From assembly GCA_963820095.1 (NCBI GenBank), contig CAWFZA010000010.1, positions 1 through 64,000 on the forward strand: 64,000 bases of DNA, given 5' to 3'. The notes under the pieces are model-generated. The model saw nothing but the letters and a program-made list of their open reading frames with translations. It searched no databases and was not told the origin of the DNA. This document shows, one piece after another, positions 23,823 through 34,287 of this stretch; positions within the stretch are counted from its first letter, which is position 1, and each line of letters opens with the position of its first letter. The DNA is from Roseiarcus sp963820095. Its GTDB lineage: Bacteria > Pseudomonadota > Alphaproteobacteria > Rhizobiales > Beijerinckiaceae. The translations under genes and the position numbers were made by a program.

Positions 23823-26334
23823 TTAAGTCAGGCCGAGACCCGCGCTCGTCGTCTCCGAGCGGTTCATCGACGTGCGCTTCGCGGCGATCTTGTGGATGAC
23901 GAGGCGGATGTCGCGATTGTCAGCCATGAAACGGTCGAAGTCGACCTTCCTGAGGACCAGAAGCCGGCAATAGGTCATGGCGACGACGTCGGCTTGTCGG
24001 GCCATGCCGGTGAGAAGCGCCATCTCGCCAAAGAGATCGCCGCTGCCAAGCGGAATGCGCCGGCCGGGAAAGACGACCTCGGCGGCGCCGGAGGCTATGA
24101 AATAACAGGCGTCGCCCTCTTCCCCCTCGCGCACGATCCGCTCGCGAGGCGCCACGAACCGAGGCTCTCAGCAGCTGCTGCACCCGTTCGAGCTGTTGGT
24201 CGGTAAGATCGGCGAACAGGTCGAGGCGACCGATCAACTCGCGCGTATCGAGTCCAAGGTCGAAGCGAGGCCGCGCCTCTCTCTTTCTACCCTCAACGCC
24301 GCCCTTGAGGTCTTCGTACACCTCGGCCGCGATAAGGCCTTCCTGAAACAAGGCGTCATATCGCCCCATTTCGCGGCGCATCGCGGATTGCCGCAAGAAC
24401 CTGGCCTCGAGGGCCGCCGCGTATTGAGGATATTGCCGGCGCAACGCGTCGAGAGCGGCCGTCGCGCGCTTCAGGCGAAGCCGGAGAATAGCATCGATGA
24501 GCTCGACCACGCGCTCGCCGAAAATCGAGCGCGACCGCACAGCGTGCGCGCCCATGAGCTCCTGGATCAACAGACGGGTGACGAGCAGCATCTCGAACCG
24601 GTCTCCCAGCCGGTCGGCCAGAAAACGCACGACGCCAAAACGGCGATAGAAGAAATAGGCGACGCGGAAAGAGAACGGAAAGGCGAGGGCGGCTTCGGCT
24701 TTCCGCTGATAGCCGAGCCGGCCGCCGCTCCTCGCGCCCTCGCCCAGAGCTTCGGCGTTTCTGAGCAGCGCCTGCACGGCGACGGGCGAAGCCGCTCGCT
24801 CCGCCATGATCTCGAGCGCCAGCATCCGTTCCTGGTTTCCCAGCGCCACTAGGCCAATCGCCAGGCGCTGATGATCCGTGAGACCTGCTTCGGCGGCGCC
24901 GGCCGATTTCGCGGTCGCCGTTCCGGCCTCATAGGGCGCAAGCGCGCTGGCGATGGCGGAAGGAGAGATCTCATGCTCGTTCGCCATCGAGCGAATGGTC
25001 TCGCCAATCTCCGTATACGAGAGCGCCAGCACCCGGTCACGCAGGGCCTGGTCAACCGGCGACAGGCGATCGAGATGCAAGAGGCGGATCACGAACCGCA
25101 AGGTCGTGCCGTTGACCAAGAGAGTGAACAGCACGAGGCCGGTGGCCAGCACCGCGACGAATCTTTGGATCTCGGGCTTCAGCGCCGGATTCTCCGTCAC
25201 GGCCAGCGCCAGCACCAGGGTCAAAGCGCCGCGCAACCCCCCCCAAGCGATGGCGAGCTTGTAGGCGGTGCTGATCGGCTCGGTGAGTTTGGCCAGGCTC
25301 AACAGCGGGAGGAGCAGGAAGAGCACGAGCAGGCGCGCGGCGAACACAGCCACGATCAGCGCCGCCAGCAGCACCACATCGTGGAACTGCATGTCGATCA
25401 ACAGCTTCGGCACCAAGATGGAGGCAAGCACGAACACCAGCGAATGGGCCCAGAAGGCGATCTGCGCCCAGAGGTCGGTAATGAACGACCAATTGTATGG
25501 GGTGATCCGCGAGCGCCCGGAAGCGCTGACCGTCAGTCCGGCGCAGAGCACAGCGACGACGCCCGAAACATGCACGACCTGCTCGGCGACGATGAAGACG
25601 AGATAGGGAAGCGCGACGGTCAGCGTCGCTTCGGCCAGACGATCGTCGCGCGTCCAGGGGATCAGCTGCAGCAACGCCCGCCCGCCAAGAAATCCCAGAG
25701 CCGCGCCGCCGAAAAAGGAGATCAGGAACTGCTCCTCGCCAACGAGCAGGTTCGGCTGTTGCCCGGAGACGATCACGCCAAGCAGCACGGTGAACATCAC
25801 GATTGCCGCGGCGTCGTTCAGAAGCGCCTCGCCTTCGACGAGGCGGGTCAACCGCGCTGCGGCGCCGACATCGCGGAACACCGCAATCACGGCGGCCGGA
25901 TCCGTCGTCGCGACCACCGAGCCGAGCAGCAGGCAGACCACCAGCGGCAAGCCCGCGATCGGCCAAAGCGCGAAGCCGACCACGGCCGTGCACACGATCG
26001 TGGCGACAACCGCCAGCATCAGAATGGGGGCGGCGTCCTCGAGCATCCGCCGGACGTCGACCGTGATCGCGCCCTCGAACACGAGCAGCGGGAGAAAGAC
26101 GTAAATGAAGGTCTCCGCGCCAACCGGCAGGTTGGCGAACAGCCCTACGAGATCGCCATAGCGGGCGGAAAGCGGCGTGTGCACCAAGACGATCGACACC
26201 GCGCCGATGGCCACCCCAATGACGGCGAGGAGCACCACCGGCGCAACCCTGAGCCGAACCGCCACCGGCTGAGAGACGGCGACGACCACCAGCAAGGTCG
26301 CAAGGACGGCGAGGAACAGGACGATATCGAGCAT
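23823..26334 (-). CDS. Na+/H+ antiporter (NhaP type) with cyclic-nucleotide-binding domain (apparent frameshift)
   Basis: A cation:proton antiporter of about 835 residues. Twelve or so helices fill residues 1-420, with the transport-site region LLGSVVATTDPAAVIAVFRDVG and EGEALLNDAAAIV. A long helical cytosolic region follows, then a C-terminal cyclic-nucleotide-binding domain (ERIVREGEEGDACYFIASG, GDLFGEMALLTG, and a family-like ADVVAMTYCRLLVL). The last domain is in another frame; one surplus base at about 24168 accounts for it. Such proteins regulate pH or Na+/K+ in the inner membrane, with nucleotide control inferred from the C-terminal domain. Confidence 0.88.
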
Positions 26335-26468
26335 AGAGGCGGAAGCCTATCCGGTCGCCGCCTCGGGGGGCAAGATTGCGCCCGGCGTTTCGCGCGCCCG
26401 GATGGGCGCCTCCCTCCGAATGGCCAGCCAATTGAGCTAGGCCCATGGACGCGAGAAGTTCCTGGGAA

Positions 26469-27137
26469 TCAGCCGCCGCCCCCAAGCGTCTTCGGCTCAT
26501 ACGGGCAAAGATCGACGAGCACGCAAACGCCGCACAACGGTTTGCGGGCCATGCAGACATAGCGTCCGTGCAGAATCAGCCAATGATGGGCGTGCGGCAA
26601 AAACCGCTCCGGTACGACGCGCATCAGTCCGTCCTCGACCTCGCGCGGCGTCTTGCCGGGCGCGATGGCGAGGCGGTTGGCGACGCGGAAAACGTGGGTG
26701 TCTACGGCCAGCGTCGGCTCGCCGAAGACGGTGTTGAGAACGACATTGGCGGTCTTGCGACCGACCCCGGGCAGGGCCTCCAGCTCCTCGCGGTTTCGGG
26801 GCGTCTCGCCGCCGTGGCGTTCGAGGATGGCGCGCGACAGCGCGACGACGTTCCTGGCCTTGGTTCGATAGAGCCCGATCGTCTTGATGAGTTCGGCGAG
26901 CCGCTCCTCGCCGAGCGCCGCCATCTTCTCCGGCGTGTCGGCGATGGCGAACAACGCGGGGGTCGCTTTGTTCACCCCGGCGTCGGTCGCCTGCGCCGAC
27001 AGCACCACCGCCACGAGCAGTGTGAAGGGATTGATGTATTGGAGCTCGCCCTTTGGGGTCGGATTGACGGCCGCAAGGCGTTCGAAGATCGCCACGGTCC
27101 TCTCCACGCGCGCCTGCCGGGACTCTCTCCTTGCCAT
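26469..27137 (-). CDS. nth: endonuclease III
   Basis: A 222-residue DNA glycosylase/AP lyase. The helix-hairpin-helix LEALPGVGRKTANVV (catalytic Lys) and the catalytic Asp in LAVDTHVFRVANRL are present, and the 4Fe-4S cluster cysteines appear as C..MARKPLCGVCVLVDLC. It repairs oxidised pyrimidines. The ATG at 27137 was chosen; upstream open sequence is not family-like. It is convergent with the antiporter region and divergent from the binding-protein remnant at 27294. Confidence 0.93.
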   Translation of the reverse strand: MARRESRQARVERTVAIFERLAAVNPTPKGELQYINPFTLLVAVVLSAQATDAGVNKATPALFAIADTPEKMAALGEERLAELIKTIGLYRTKARNVVALSRAILERHGGETPRNREELEALPGVGRKTANVVLNTVFGEPTLAVDTHVFRVANRLAIAPGKTPREVEDGLMRVVPERFLPHAHHWLILHGRYVCMARKPLCGVCVLVDLCPYEPKTLGGGG

Positions 27138-27293
27138 CAACGACTTATAGGCATGCGCGCCCAGCGCCGCCAAGCACGACTCTCGACTAAAGCCCAAGTT
27201 GCCATGCCCGCCAGCGACAAGCATTATGTGCGCATGAGGCCGGGGCATTGGCGGCGCGCCGCCGGAGGAACCCGTGGATTTGGGAGGAATGGA

Positions 27294-28504
27294 ATGAAAG
27301 CGCTCGAACGGATGTTGATGCTGGCCGGCGCCCTTTGTGCGTCGCTGGCCGCAGGCGCGGCCTTGGCGGCGGACAACAAGGTCGTCATCGGCGACATCGA
27401 CGACATGTCGGGACCTTACGCCGACGTCATCGGCCCGCACGGCGTCGAGGCGATCAAAATGGCGATCGCCGATTTCGGTGGATCGGTGCTCGGCCAGCCG
27501 ATCGAGATTCTGACCTTCGATCATCAGAACAAGCCGGCGCTCGGGGCCGAGAAGCTGCGCGAATGGGCCGACACCGACGGCATGACGATGCTGCTCGGCG
27601 GGTCCAACTCCGGGGTCAGCCTCGCGATGTCCGCCGCGGCCAAGGAGAAGAAGGTTCCCTTCATCGCCATCGGCGCGGCCGCGGCGTCGCTGACCGGCAA
27701 GGACTGCAGCGCCCTACACGATCCACTACGGCTACGACACGACCGCGCTCGCCAACGGCACGGCGAAGACGATTCTCGAGCAGGGCGGCAAGAGCTGGTT
27801 CTTCATCACCGCGGACTACGCCTTCGGGAAGCAACTCGAGGCCGGGGCGACGGAGGTCGTCAAGGCGGGCGGGGGAAGCGTGAAGGGCGACGTCCGGGTG
27901 CCCCTCGGGACGTCGGACTTCTCCTCCTATCTTCTCCAGGCGCAGGGCTCGGGCGCCCAGGTGCTCGGCCTCGCCAACGCCGGCGCCGACACGCAAACTC
28001 GCTCAAGGCGGCGGCGGAATTCGGCCTCACCAAGACGATGCGGCCTGCCGCGCTTCTGGTGTTCCTGACCGACGTTCACGCGATCGGTCTTCGAAACCGC
28101 ACAAGGGCTGGTGCTGACCACCGCGTGGTACTGGAACATGGACGACACGACGCGCGCCTTCGCCAATCGGTTCTTCGAAAAGACCAAGACGATGCCGACC
28201 TTCTCCCAGGCCGCCTATTATTCGGCGACGCTCGCCTATCTCAACGCGGTCAAGGCGGTCGGGTCGACCGATTCCGACAAGATCATGGAGCAACTCCACA
28301 AGACGAAGATCAACGACATGTTCGTCAAGGATGGCGTGATCCGTCCCGACGGCCTGCTCGAGCACGACATGTACATCGTCCAGGTCAAGACGCCGGCCGA
28401 ATCGAAGGGCGACTGGGACTTCTACAAGATCCTCAAGACGATGAAGGGCGACGAGGCGTTCGGCAAGCTCGCCGATTCGGCCTGCCCGTCTGGTCAAGAA
28501 ATAG
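27294..28504 (+). pseudogene. branched-chain/urea-type ABC substrate-binding protein, multiply frameshifted
   Basis: A periplasmic binding protein of LivK/urea-amide type with a clear leader (MKALERMLMLAGALCASLAA then GAALAADNKVVIG) behind GGGAGGAATGG. Conserved blocks follow in changing frames: DDMSGPYADVIGPHG, then FFITADYAFGKQLEAGA, then SLKAAAEFGLTKTM, then TTAWYWNMDD and FAKRF-like FANRFFEKTKTMP, ending PLVKK at the TAG. Frame changes fall at about 27710, 27995, 28090 and 28488, all single-base. No transporter genes adjoin it, so unlike the other broken genes it may be a true orphan pseudogene, though four local indels could also be sequence error. Confidence 0.75.
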
Positions 28505-28725
28505 CAGGCTTGCTGCGAAGCCGCCGGCGCGCGAGGGTCGAGCGCATGCCGATCCTCGCGACGGAGCCGCTTCCGTCATGCCGCCCTTGCGGCGAGCCGG
28601 CCAAGGCTTGTTCTACTGACATTATCTGTTAAACAAAGAGACTCGCAAAAGACGCCGCAACCCATGGGAATCGCCCGAAATGGACTCGGCAGCGCCCGGC
28701 CCCGTCCTTAGCCGAAGGCAGGCGC

Positions 28726-29398
28726 CTAACCTACGACCGCCGCTTCGCGGGGCTGGTTCAGCGCCACCCGGTAGGTCGCCTCGGTCTTGGCGGCGATTTC
28801 GTCCAAGGTGACGCCGGGCGCGAGCTCGATGAGGGCCATGCCGCTTGCCCCGTGCTTGTCGATCGTGAACACGCCGAGATCGGTGATGACAAGGTCGACG
28901 ACCCGCGCGCCGGTCAGGGGGAGCGTGCAATGATGCAGGAGCTTCGGCCCGTCCTTGGCCGAGTGCTCCATGACGACCACGATGCGCTTGACGCCGGCCA
29001 CGAGATCCATCGCTCCGCCCATGCCCTTCACCATCTTGCCCGGGATCATCCAGTTGGCGAGGTCGCCGTTCTCAGCGACCTGCATCGCGCCCAGGATGGC
29101 GAGGTCGATGTGCCCTCCGCGGATCATGGCGAAGGAATCGGCGCTGGAGAAAAAGCTCGTCGTCGGCAAGCGCGTGACGGTCTGCTTGCCCGCATTGATG
29201 AGGTCCGGGTCCTCCTCGCCCTCGATACGGGAACGGACCCATCCCAAGCATGCCGTTCTCGCTCTGCAACTGCACGCTCATTCCCTCAGGGATATAGTTC
29301 GACACCAGCGTCGGAATGCCGATGCCGAGATTGACGTAGAAGCCGTCCTTGAGCTCCTTGGCGGCGCGCGCCGCCATTTGGTCGCGGGTCCAAGCCAT
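28726..29398 (-). CDS. scoB: 3-oxoacid CoA-transferase subunit B (apparent frameshift)
   Basis: A beta subunit of about 224 residues. The N-terminus MAWTRDQMAARAAKELKDG and the catalytic Glu motif QSENGMLGMG are in one frame; EGEEDPDLINAGKQTVTRLP onward, with AILGAMQVAENGDLANWMIP and GMGGAMDLVAG, is in another. The change is at about 29238. It transfers CoA between succinyl-CoA and acetoacetate together with subunit A, used in ketone body or polyhydroxybutyrate breakdown. scoA is 22 bases upstream. Confidence 0.88.
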
Positions 29399-29420
29399 TT
29401 TAAGTCTGCCTCCGAAGTCT

Positions 29421-30128
29421 TCAGGCCGCGGCGCGCTTGCGGGTGGTGCGCTGCTCGATGCGCTTAAGCGCGTTCGGCACATGAACGATCCGCTGAACGT
29501 AGATGCCGGGGGTGACGATGTGGTCGCCGTCGATCTCGCCCGGTTCAACCAGATGCTCGACTTCGGCGATCGTCAGCCGACCCGCGGTCGCCATCACCGG
29601 ATTGAAGTTCCGCGCGGTCATCCGATAGACGAGGTTGCCTTCAGTGTCGCCCTTCCAGGCATGAACGAGGGCGATGTCGGCGACGAGGCCGGTTTCCATC
29701 ACATAGGCCTCGTTGTTGAATTCGCGGACTTCCTTGCCCTCCGCGACGATGGTGCCCACGCCGGTGCGGGTGAAGAAGGCGGCAACGCCCGCCCCGCCGG
29801 CGCGAATGCGCTCCGCCAGCGTGCCCTGCGGATTGAACTCGAGCTCGAGCTTGCCCGCGAGATAGAGGCTGGCGAAGATTTTGTTCTCGCCGACGTAGCT
29901 CGAGATCATCTTCCTGATCTGGCCGGTTTCCAAGAGGACGCCCAGGCCGATTCCGTCGACGCCGGCATTGTTGGAGACGAAGGTCAGATCCTTTGCGCCC
30001 GACTTGCGCACCGCGTCGATCAACGTCTCGGGGACGCCGGCGAGGCCGAATCCGCCCGCCATCAAGGTCATGCCATCCCTGATCTGGCCGGCCAGCGCCT
30101 CGTCAGCGTTGGCGTAGACTTTTTTCAT
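29421..30128 (-). CDS. scoA: 3-oxoacid CoA-transferase subunit A
   Basis: A 235-residue alpha subunit with the CoA-binding GGFGLAGVPETLI (about residues 25-37), SNNAGVDGIGLG, and TRTGVGTIVAEGKE. It is followed directly by scoB. It works in the cytosol as a heteromer with ScoB, activating acetoacetate with succinyl-CoA. Confidence 0.93.
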   Translation of the reverse strand: MKKVYANADEALAGQIRDGMTLMAGGFGLAGVPETLIDAVRKSGAKDLTFVSNNAGVDGIGLGVLLETGQIRKMISSYVGENKIFASLYLAGKLELEFNPQGTLAERIRAGGAGVAAFFTRTGVGTIVAEGKEVREFNNEAYVMETGLVADIALVHAWKGDTEGNLVYRMTARNFNPVMATAGRLTIAEVEHLVEPGEIDGDHIVTPGIYVQRIVHVPNALKRIEQRTTRKRAAA

Positions 30129-30214
30129 CCGCTTGAGGTTCCTTTCGAAAGGGCCGCAGCGTCCCTAGCCCTCTCGATGGCGCGCCGCAAGACGGGGAGC
30201 GGCGGCGCAGGAGC

Positions 30215-30775
30215 CTACGCGCCGCGCAAGCCGAGCGCGATCGCGATCCAGGCGAGGCCGTAGAGAATGAGATCGATGCCGAGAAAGAGGCCGATCACCC
30301 ATAAACCCGACGCCGGCCATTGCCCCAAGACCAGCAAGCCCAGAATGAATGTGATGACGCCGTCTACAGCGCTCCATCCCCAACCGGGCAACCCGATCCA
30401 GACTGCGCCAATCAGCTGAAACAGCCCGCCGATCAGGAAGAACAAGGCCATGAACAGAGTGAGGACCTCGGCCGTGATCAATGGCCGGAACACCATGATG
30501 AACCCGGCCACCAGGAACAGGACCGCGCCGAACAGATGCTGAAAGAAGCCCGCCCAGTGCCCGACCGCAACGGCCTGGACGACTTCGATCGCCCCCGCCA
30601 GCACCAGAAGCCAGCCGAAGAACACCATCGACACGACGGTCGCGGTGACCGCGCGCGCGATGGCGGCGACGCCGAGCGCCAACAGACCCACTCCGAGGGC
30701 GAGGAACCATCCCCAGTATTGGATCAGGTCGTGGGAGAATTGAACCTCGAGGTTCTGAATTTCGGCCGCCTGCAT
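30215..30775 (-). CDS. HdeD-family membrane protein
   Basis: A 186-residue protein with six predicted helices and the HdeD/DUF308 features: GWFLALGVGLLALG, FFGWLLVLAGAIEV and LFLIGGLFQLIGAV. HdeD contributes to acid resistance in enteric bacteria; in alphaproteobacteria the role is unknown. Confidence 0.88.
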   Translation of the reverse strand: MQAAEIQNLEVQFSHDLIQYWGWFLALGVGLLALGVAAIARAVTATVVSMVFFGWLLVLAGAIEVVQAVAVGHWAGFFQHLFGAVLFLVAGFIMVFRPLITAEVLTLFMALFFLIGGLFQLIGAVWIGLPGWGWSAVDGVITFILGLLVLGQWPASGLWVIGLFLGIDLILYGLAWIAIALGLRGA

Positions 30776-30874
30776 TGTTTTCCTCCCATGGCGAAAGGCA
30801 ATCGATCGTAACGCCGCGCGGCCGCTATATTATCGCGTCAGGCGCCGCCTGCGGAGGCTCCATGGCCGCTTCGC

Positions 30875-31420
30875 TCACTCGATTTTTTCGTTGGGGTACA
30901 CGCCCCACAATTTCTCCTGCTCAATATAGCCCTTGAACCCATCTCCGTCGACAAGGCACCAGGCGCGGTCGCAACGGCGGATATTGACGATCACTCCCGA
31001 CTGCAGGGTTGCGGCCAAGTCGGCGGATGCGGACGCGCGGGCGTAGAGCTTCGAATTCTCGCCCTTTTTGTTCGGCGTGACCAACGCCGTCCGCCGGCCG
31101 GAAAGCAGCGAATGCAGCACCCAGCCCTCGACGCCCTCGGAATCGCGCACCTTGCGCCAGATCTCGAACTCGGCGGTGATTTCCACCGGAAGCCCGGCGC
31201 GCTCGTAGACCCATTTGGTCGCGTGGTCTTTCGAGGGCCCCTCTCGCAAGTTGACCCGGTCGGTTTTCAAGCTCGCAAAGCGCGGCAGCGGCAGTTTGGT
31301 GACCGGCCCGACGGGATCGGCGACCGCCACGCAGGGAGCAAGGAGCAAGGCGCAGATGAGGGCGAGCACGGCCCGGCGGCCGGCTGCGAACGCGTCGATT
31401 GGCCGCCTCGATCGTTTCAT
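30875..31420 (-). CDS. exported SH3-domain protein
   Basis: A 181-residue protein with a signal peptide (start MKRSRRPIDAFAAGRRAVLA) followed by two bacterial SH3-type repeats: DRVNLREGPSKDHATKWVYE with GWVLHSLLSGRR, then KLYARASASADLAATLQSG with GYIEQEKLWGVYP. These bind cell-wall or protein ligands in the periplasm. The ATG at 31420 gives the leader; the frame is open to 31525. Confidence 0.85.
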   Translation of the reverse strand: MKRSRRPIDAFAAGRRAVLALICALLLAPCVAVADPVGPVTKLPLPRFASLKTDRVNLREGPSKDHATKWVYERAGLPVEITAEFEIWRKVRDSEGVEGWVLHSLLSGRRTALVTPNKKGENSKLYARASASADLAATLQSGVIVNIRRCDRAWCLVDGDGFKGYIEQEKLWGVYPNEKIE

Positions 31421-31629
31421 GCCGCGGTCCTCGATCGCTGCCCGGCCATCCTTGTCTTTGCCCGTTCTTCTGCTAAGGAGGCCAATCCGGCGGATCGCAA
31501 TTCGTGAGCGCGCCGGCCCATCCATTTGCGTCGTCTGTCGTTAACGCGGCGTGAACTCAACGAAGGCGCGGAACCGATGATGGCGGCAGGGGCGGCGGCA
31601 GCGCCGCGCGAGCGATCAGAGCGGCGCTC

Positions 31630-32625
31630 ATGACCAAGAAAAAACCCCTTGTGATGGTCACGCGGCGGCTGCCTGAACTCGTCGAGACGCGCATGCGGGA
31701 ATTGTTCGACGCCCGGCTCAACCTCGAAGATAAGCCGATGTCGCAGGCCGAGATCGTCGAGGCGATGCGCGAGGTCGACGTTCTGGTGCCAACCATCACC
31801 GACCAGATCAACGCCGCCATGATCGCTCAGGCGGGCGAACAGATGAGGCTGATCGCCAATTTCGGCAACGGCGTCGATCATATTGACGTGACCAGCGCGC
31901 TCCGCCGCGGCATCACGGTCACCAACACCCCTGGCGTCCTGACCGAGGACACGGCGGACATGACGATGGCGCTGATCCTCTCGACGGCGCGGCGGCTGGT
32001 CGAGGGGTCTCGGGTCATTCCGGAAGGGCGATGGACCGGCTGGTCGCCAACCTGGATGCTGGGGCGGCGCATCACGGGAAAACGCCTCGGCATCGTCGGC
32101 ATGGGCCGCATCGGCCAGGCGCTGGCGCGCCGGGCGCGCGCCTTCGGCATGTCGATCCACTACCACAATCGCCGTCGGGTCGCGGCGCAAATCGAGGAGG
32201 CGCTCGAGGCGACCTACTGGGACTCGCTCGACCAGATGCTGGCGCGCATGGATTTCGTCTCGATCAACTGCCCGCATACGCCTGGCACTTTCCACCTTCT
32301 ATCGGCCCGCCGGCTGAAGTATCTGCGCGCCGACGCCATTCTCATCAATACCGCGCGCGGCGAGGTCGTCGATGAGAATGCTCTCATCCGGATGCTCGAA
32401 GCGGGCGAGCTCGCCAACGCGGGTCTCGACGTGTTCGAGCACGCGCCGGCCGTCAACGAGAAGCTGATCGCTCTCGCCAAAATGGGCAAGGTGACGCTGC
32501 TCCCCCACATGGGGTCCGCAACGCACGAGGGCCGCGCCGACATGGGCGAGAAAGTGATCATCAACATCCGGACCTTCGCCGACGGTCACCGGCCGCCCGA
32601 CCGGGTGCTGCCGAGCATGCTCTAA
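31630..32625 (+). CDS. D-2-hydroxyacid dehydrogenase (glyoxylate/hydroxypyruvate reductase type)
   Basis: A 331-residue NAD(P)-dependent dehydrogenase of the GyaR/glycerate-dehydrogenase group. The Rossmann motif GMGRIGQALARRARAFGM (about residues 157-174), catalytic Arg in NTARGEVVDE, Glu in AGLDVFEHAP and His in LLPHMGSAT are all present. It probably reduces glyoxylate or hydroxypyruvate, which would suit a methylotrophic or photorespiratory-like metabolism (inference). Confidence 0.9.
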   Translation: MTKKKPLVMVTRRLPELVETRMRELFDARLNLEDKPMSQAEIVEAMREVDVLVPTITDQINAAMIAQAGEQMRLIANFGNGVDHIDVTSALRRGITVTNTPGVLTEDTADMTMALILSTARRLVEGSRVIPEGRWTGWSPTWMLGRRITGKRLGIVGMGRIGQALARRARAFGMSIHYHNRRRVAAQIEEALEATYWDSLDQMLARMDFVSINCPHTPGTFHLLSARRLKYLRADAILINTARGEVVDENALIRMLEAGELANAGLDVFEHAPAVNEKLIALAKMGKVTLLPHMGSATHEGRADMGEKVIINIRTFADGHRPPDRVLPSML

Positions 32626-32627
32626 GG

Positions 32628-32665
32628 TGTGACTGACGAAGGGACAGCTGTGACTGACGAAGGGA
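32628..32665. repeat. two-copy direct repeat after the dehydrogenase gene
   Basis: TGTGACTGACGAAGGGA occurs twice with a 21-base period (32628-32644, 32649-32665), starting three bases after the stop of the dehydrogenase gene. It is possibly a slippage product. Confidence 0.7.
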
Positions 32666-32829
32666 GCGGCGGAAGCGGCTGGATTCAACCAGCGCGCGAG
32701 TTCGGCGGTAAGCAAATGCAAATAAGCGGCAGCTGCCGATCGGGGGACCCAATTCCCGAAACCACCGTTCGCGGCGGTCCGGCTTGGCGCAGGCGACGAC
32801 AGTCCCCAGCCTCCGCCCTTCGTCGAGTC

Positions 32830-33276
32830 TCAGCGAGCGGGTTTCGCGGCGTCGAGCCGGTCGACCGCGGCGACATTCGCCGCCGACGGGCCCGCCGGAT
32901 CGAAGGAGGAGCGCAGCCATGCGTCGGCGATGACCTTGGCGAGTTCCGGGCCGACGACGCGCGCGCCCATCGTGATGATCTGCGCGTTATTGGATTTCGC
33001 CGCGCGCTCGGCGGAATAAGCGTCGTGCGTTTGCGCGGCGCGGATTCCCGGCACCTTGTTCGCCGATATGGCGACGCCAATGCCAGTCCCGCAGAAGAGG
33101 ATGCCACGCTCGAACTCGCCCGCGATGATCGCTTTCCCGACCTTCTCGGCGACTTCGGCGTAAAGGCCGGGCTCGCTCAAATCCATGACCGTCAGGCCGG
33201 ACCGGCCCGAAAGATGCGCGGCGATCACGTCAAGCAGGGGTTTTCCCGCGCTGTCGGACCCGAGCGCAATCTTCAT
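32830..33276 (-). CDS. rpiB: EryI/RpiB-type sugar-phosphate isomerase
   Basis: A 148-residue RpiB/LacAB-fold isomerase. MKIALGSDSAGKPLLDVI and the active-site segment ILFCGTGIGVAISANKVPG (Cys and Gly-rich phosphate loop) are followed by SNNAQIITMGARVVGPELA. The extended C-terminus (FDPAGPSAANVAAVDRLD) is like the EryI tetrulose-4-phosphate isomerase of Brucella erythritol catabolism rather than plain ribose-5-phosphate isomerase. The start ATG at 33276 was chosen. An SDR fragment lies directly upstream, and the EryH-type isomerase at 41.8 kb may belong to the same pathway. Confidence 0.87.
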   Translation of the reverse strand: MKIALGSDSAGKPLLDVIAAHLSGRSGLTVMDLSEPGLYAEVAEKVGKAIIAGEFERGILFCGTGIGVAISANKVPGIRAAQTHDAYSAERAAKSNNAQIITMGARVVGPELAKVIADAWLRSSFDPAGPSAANVAAVDRLDAAKPAR

Positions 33277-33374
33277 GGTTTCAACCTCACGCAGTTTTCG
33301 CCGACCGGCCTTAGGGGCGTAATGAAACGCTGCATTTAAGCGAGTTCCTGGATCTTCGCCAAGCCGACGCGAAC

Positions 33375-33590
33375 TCACACGATCGTATAGCCGCCGTCGA
33401 CAAGCAGGTCTGCCCCGTCGATCATGTCCGCGCCGCTCGACGCCAGGAACACCGCCGCGGCGGCGATCTCATTTGGACAGGCGAAGCGGCCTGAAGGGAT
33501 GCGCGTTTCAAGCGCCTCGCCTCTTGGACCGTCCCACGCCTTCCTGCCGAGTTCAGTAAGCCCGACGGTCGGAGAGATCGAGGTCGGCTG
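33375..33590 (-). pseudogene. 3' fragment of an SDR dehydrogenase gene
   Basis: About 71 codons on the minus strand read as the C-terminal third of an SDR: TELGRKAWDGPRGEA, the RIPSGRFACPNEIAAAAVFL segment and DGADLLVDGGYTIV then TGA. The upstream part including the NAD site and the catalytic Tyr is missing; homology stops at about 33590. It lies 99 bases upstream of the isomerase gene in the same direction, so a polyol dehydrogenase may once have headed this unit. Confidence 0.75.
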
Positions 33591-33661
33591 TCAACATATT
33601 TGTTGGTTTGTGCTCGGGCGATTGGCGGTCTACTCATCCATTCGGCTCAAGGGGGGATTCC

Positions 33662-34084
33662 ATGCCAAAGAAAACGGCGTTCTATGCGACTGTCGCTTCC
33701 ATGCTCATGGCCGCGTCCCACGGTTACGCGCAAAGCAACGAGTCGGTCACGCTCGGTTTCATGACCACGGCTGAAACTCTGGAGGATGGCGGGAATCGAC
33801 TTACGGGCGCTGTGAGCGCGGCGTGCAAGGGCGGCCAGGGATTGGGTGGCGCTCAGGGCACAATCACCGAGAGCACAACCAAGGGCACGCCGGGCGGCGG
33901 CCCGTGCAATAGCGATATTGTCGTCGCTGGCTGGGTCTCGGGCAGGGACATTCCGCAAACGCCATGCGCGCCGGCAGGGATAAGCCGGCCGAACGATGGG
34001 TGGAAGGGCTTAATCCACCATGCCTACTTTAACAGCGTCGTCGTGACAGGGGGCAAAGTCGTTTGCTCGATGGGCGGCAACTAG
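33662..34084 (+). CDS. exported hypothetical protein
   Basis: A 140-residue protein with a clear signal peptide (MPKKTAFYATVASMLMAASH then GYAQ) and a Gly/Thr-rich mature part with four cysteines (AACKGG, GPCNSD, TPCAPAG, VVCSMGG), which could form two disulphides. The start follows AAGGGGGGATTCC. I recognise no family. It is probably a small periplasmic or secreted protein. Confidence 0.65.
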   Translation: MPKKTAFYATVASMLMAASHGYAQSNESVTLGFMTTAETLEDGGNRLTGAVSAACKGGQGLGGAQGTITESTTKGTPGGGPCNSDIVVAGWVSGRDIPQTPCAPAGISRPNDGWKGLIHHAYFNSVVVTGGKVVCSMGGN

Positions 34085-34287
34085 CGCACATGTCCCGGAA
34101 GCTCGTCTTCCGCTAAATGCTTGAGAAAAATGGCGCGCCCGGCGACCTTGCCCGCCCTGCTCGCTCAACCGGTCAAACCCTCTGTGCAGAGGCGCTAGGC
34201 CAATCTCATTTCGATCTGCTTGCATGGATATTCGCGCGCCGGTTGCATTGATCGCGCTGGCGGCCATTTGCCGGCGCTCGGGCGCCG

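Noticed and set aside
24871..26562. Open frame of 563 codons on the plus strand opposite the antiporter
   Set aside because: Antisense to membrane helices of a clear Na+/H+ antiporter; the translation is a charged low-complexity string.
26445..27293. N-terminal extension of the 27.3-kb binding protein frame to 26445
   Set aside because: That stretch is antisense to nth; the leader peptide and ribosome site place the start at 27294.
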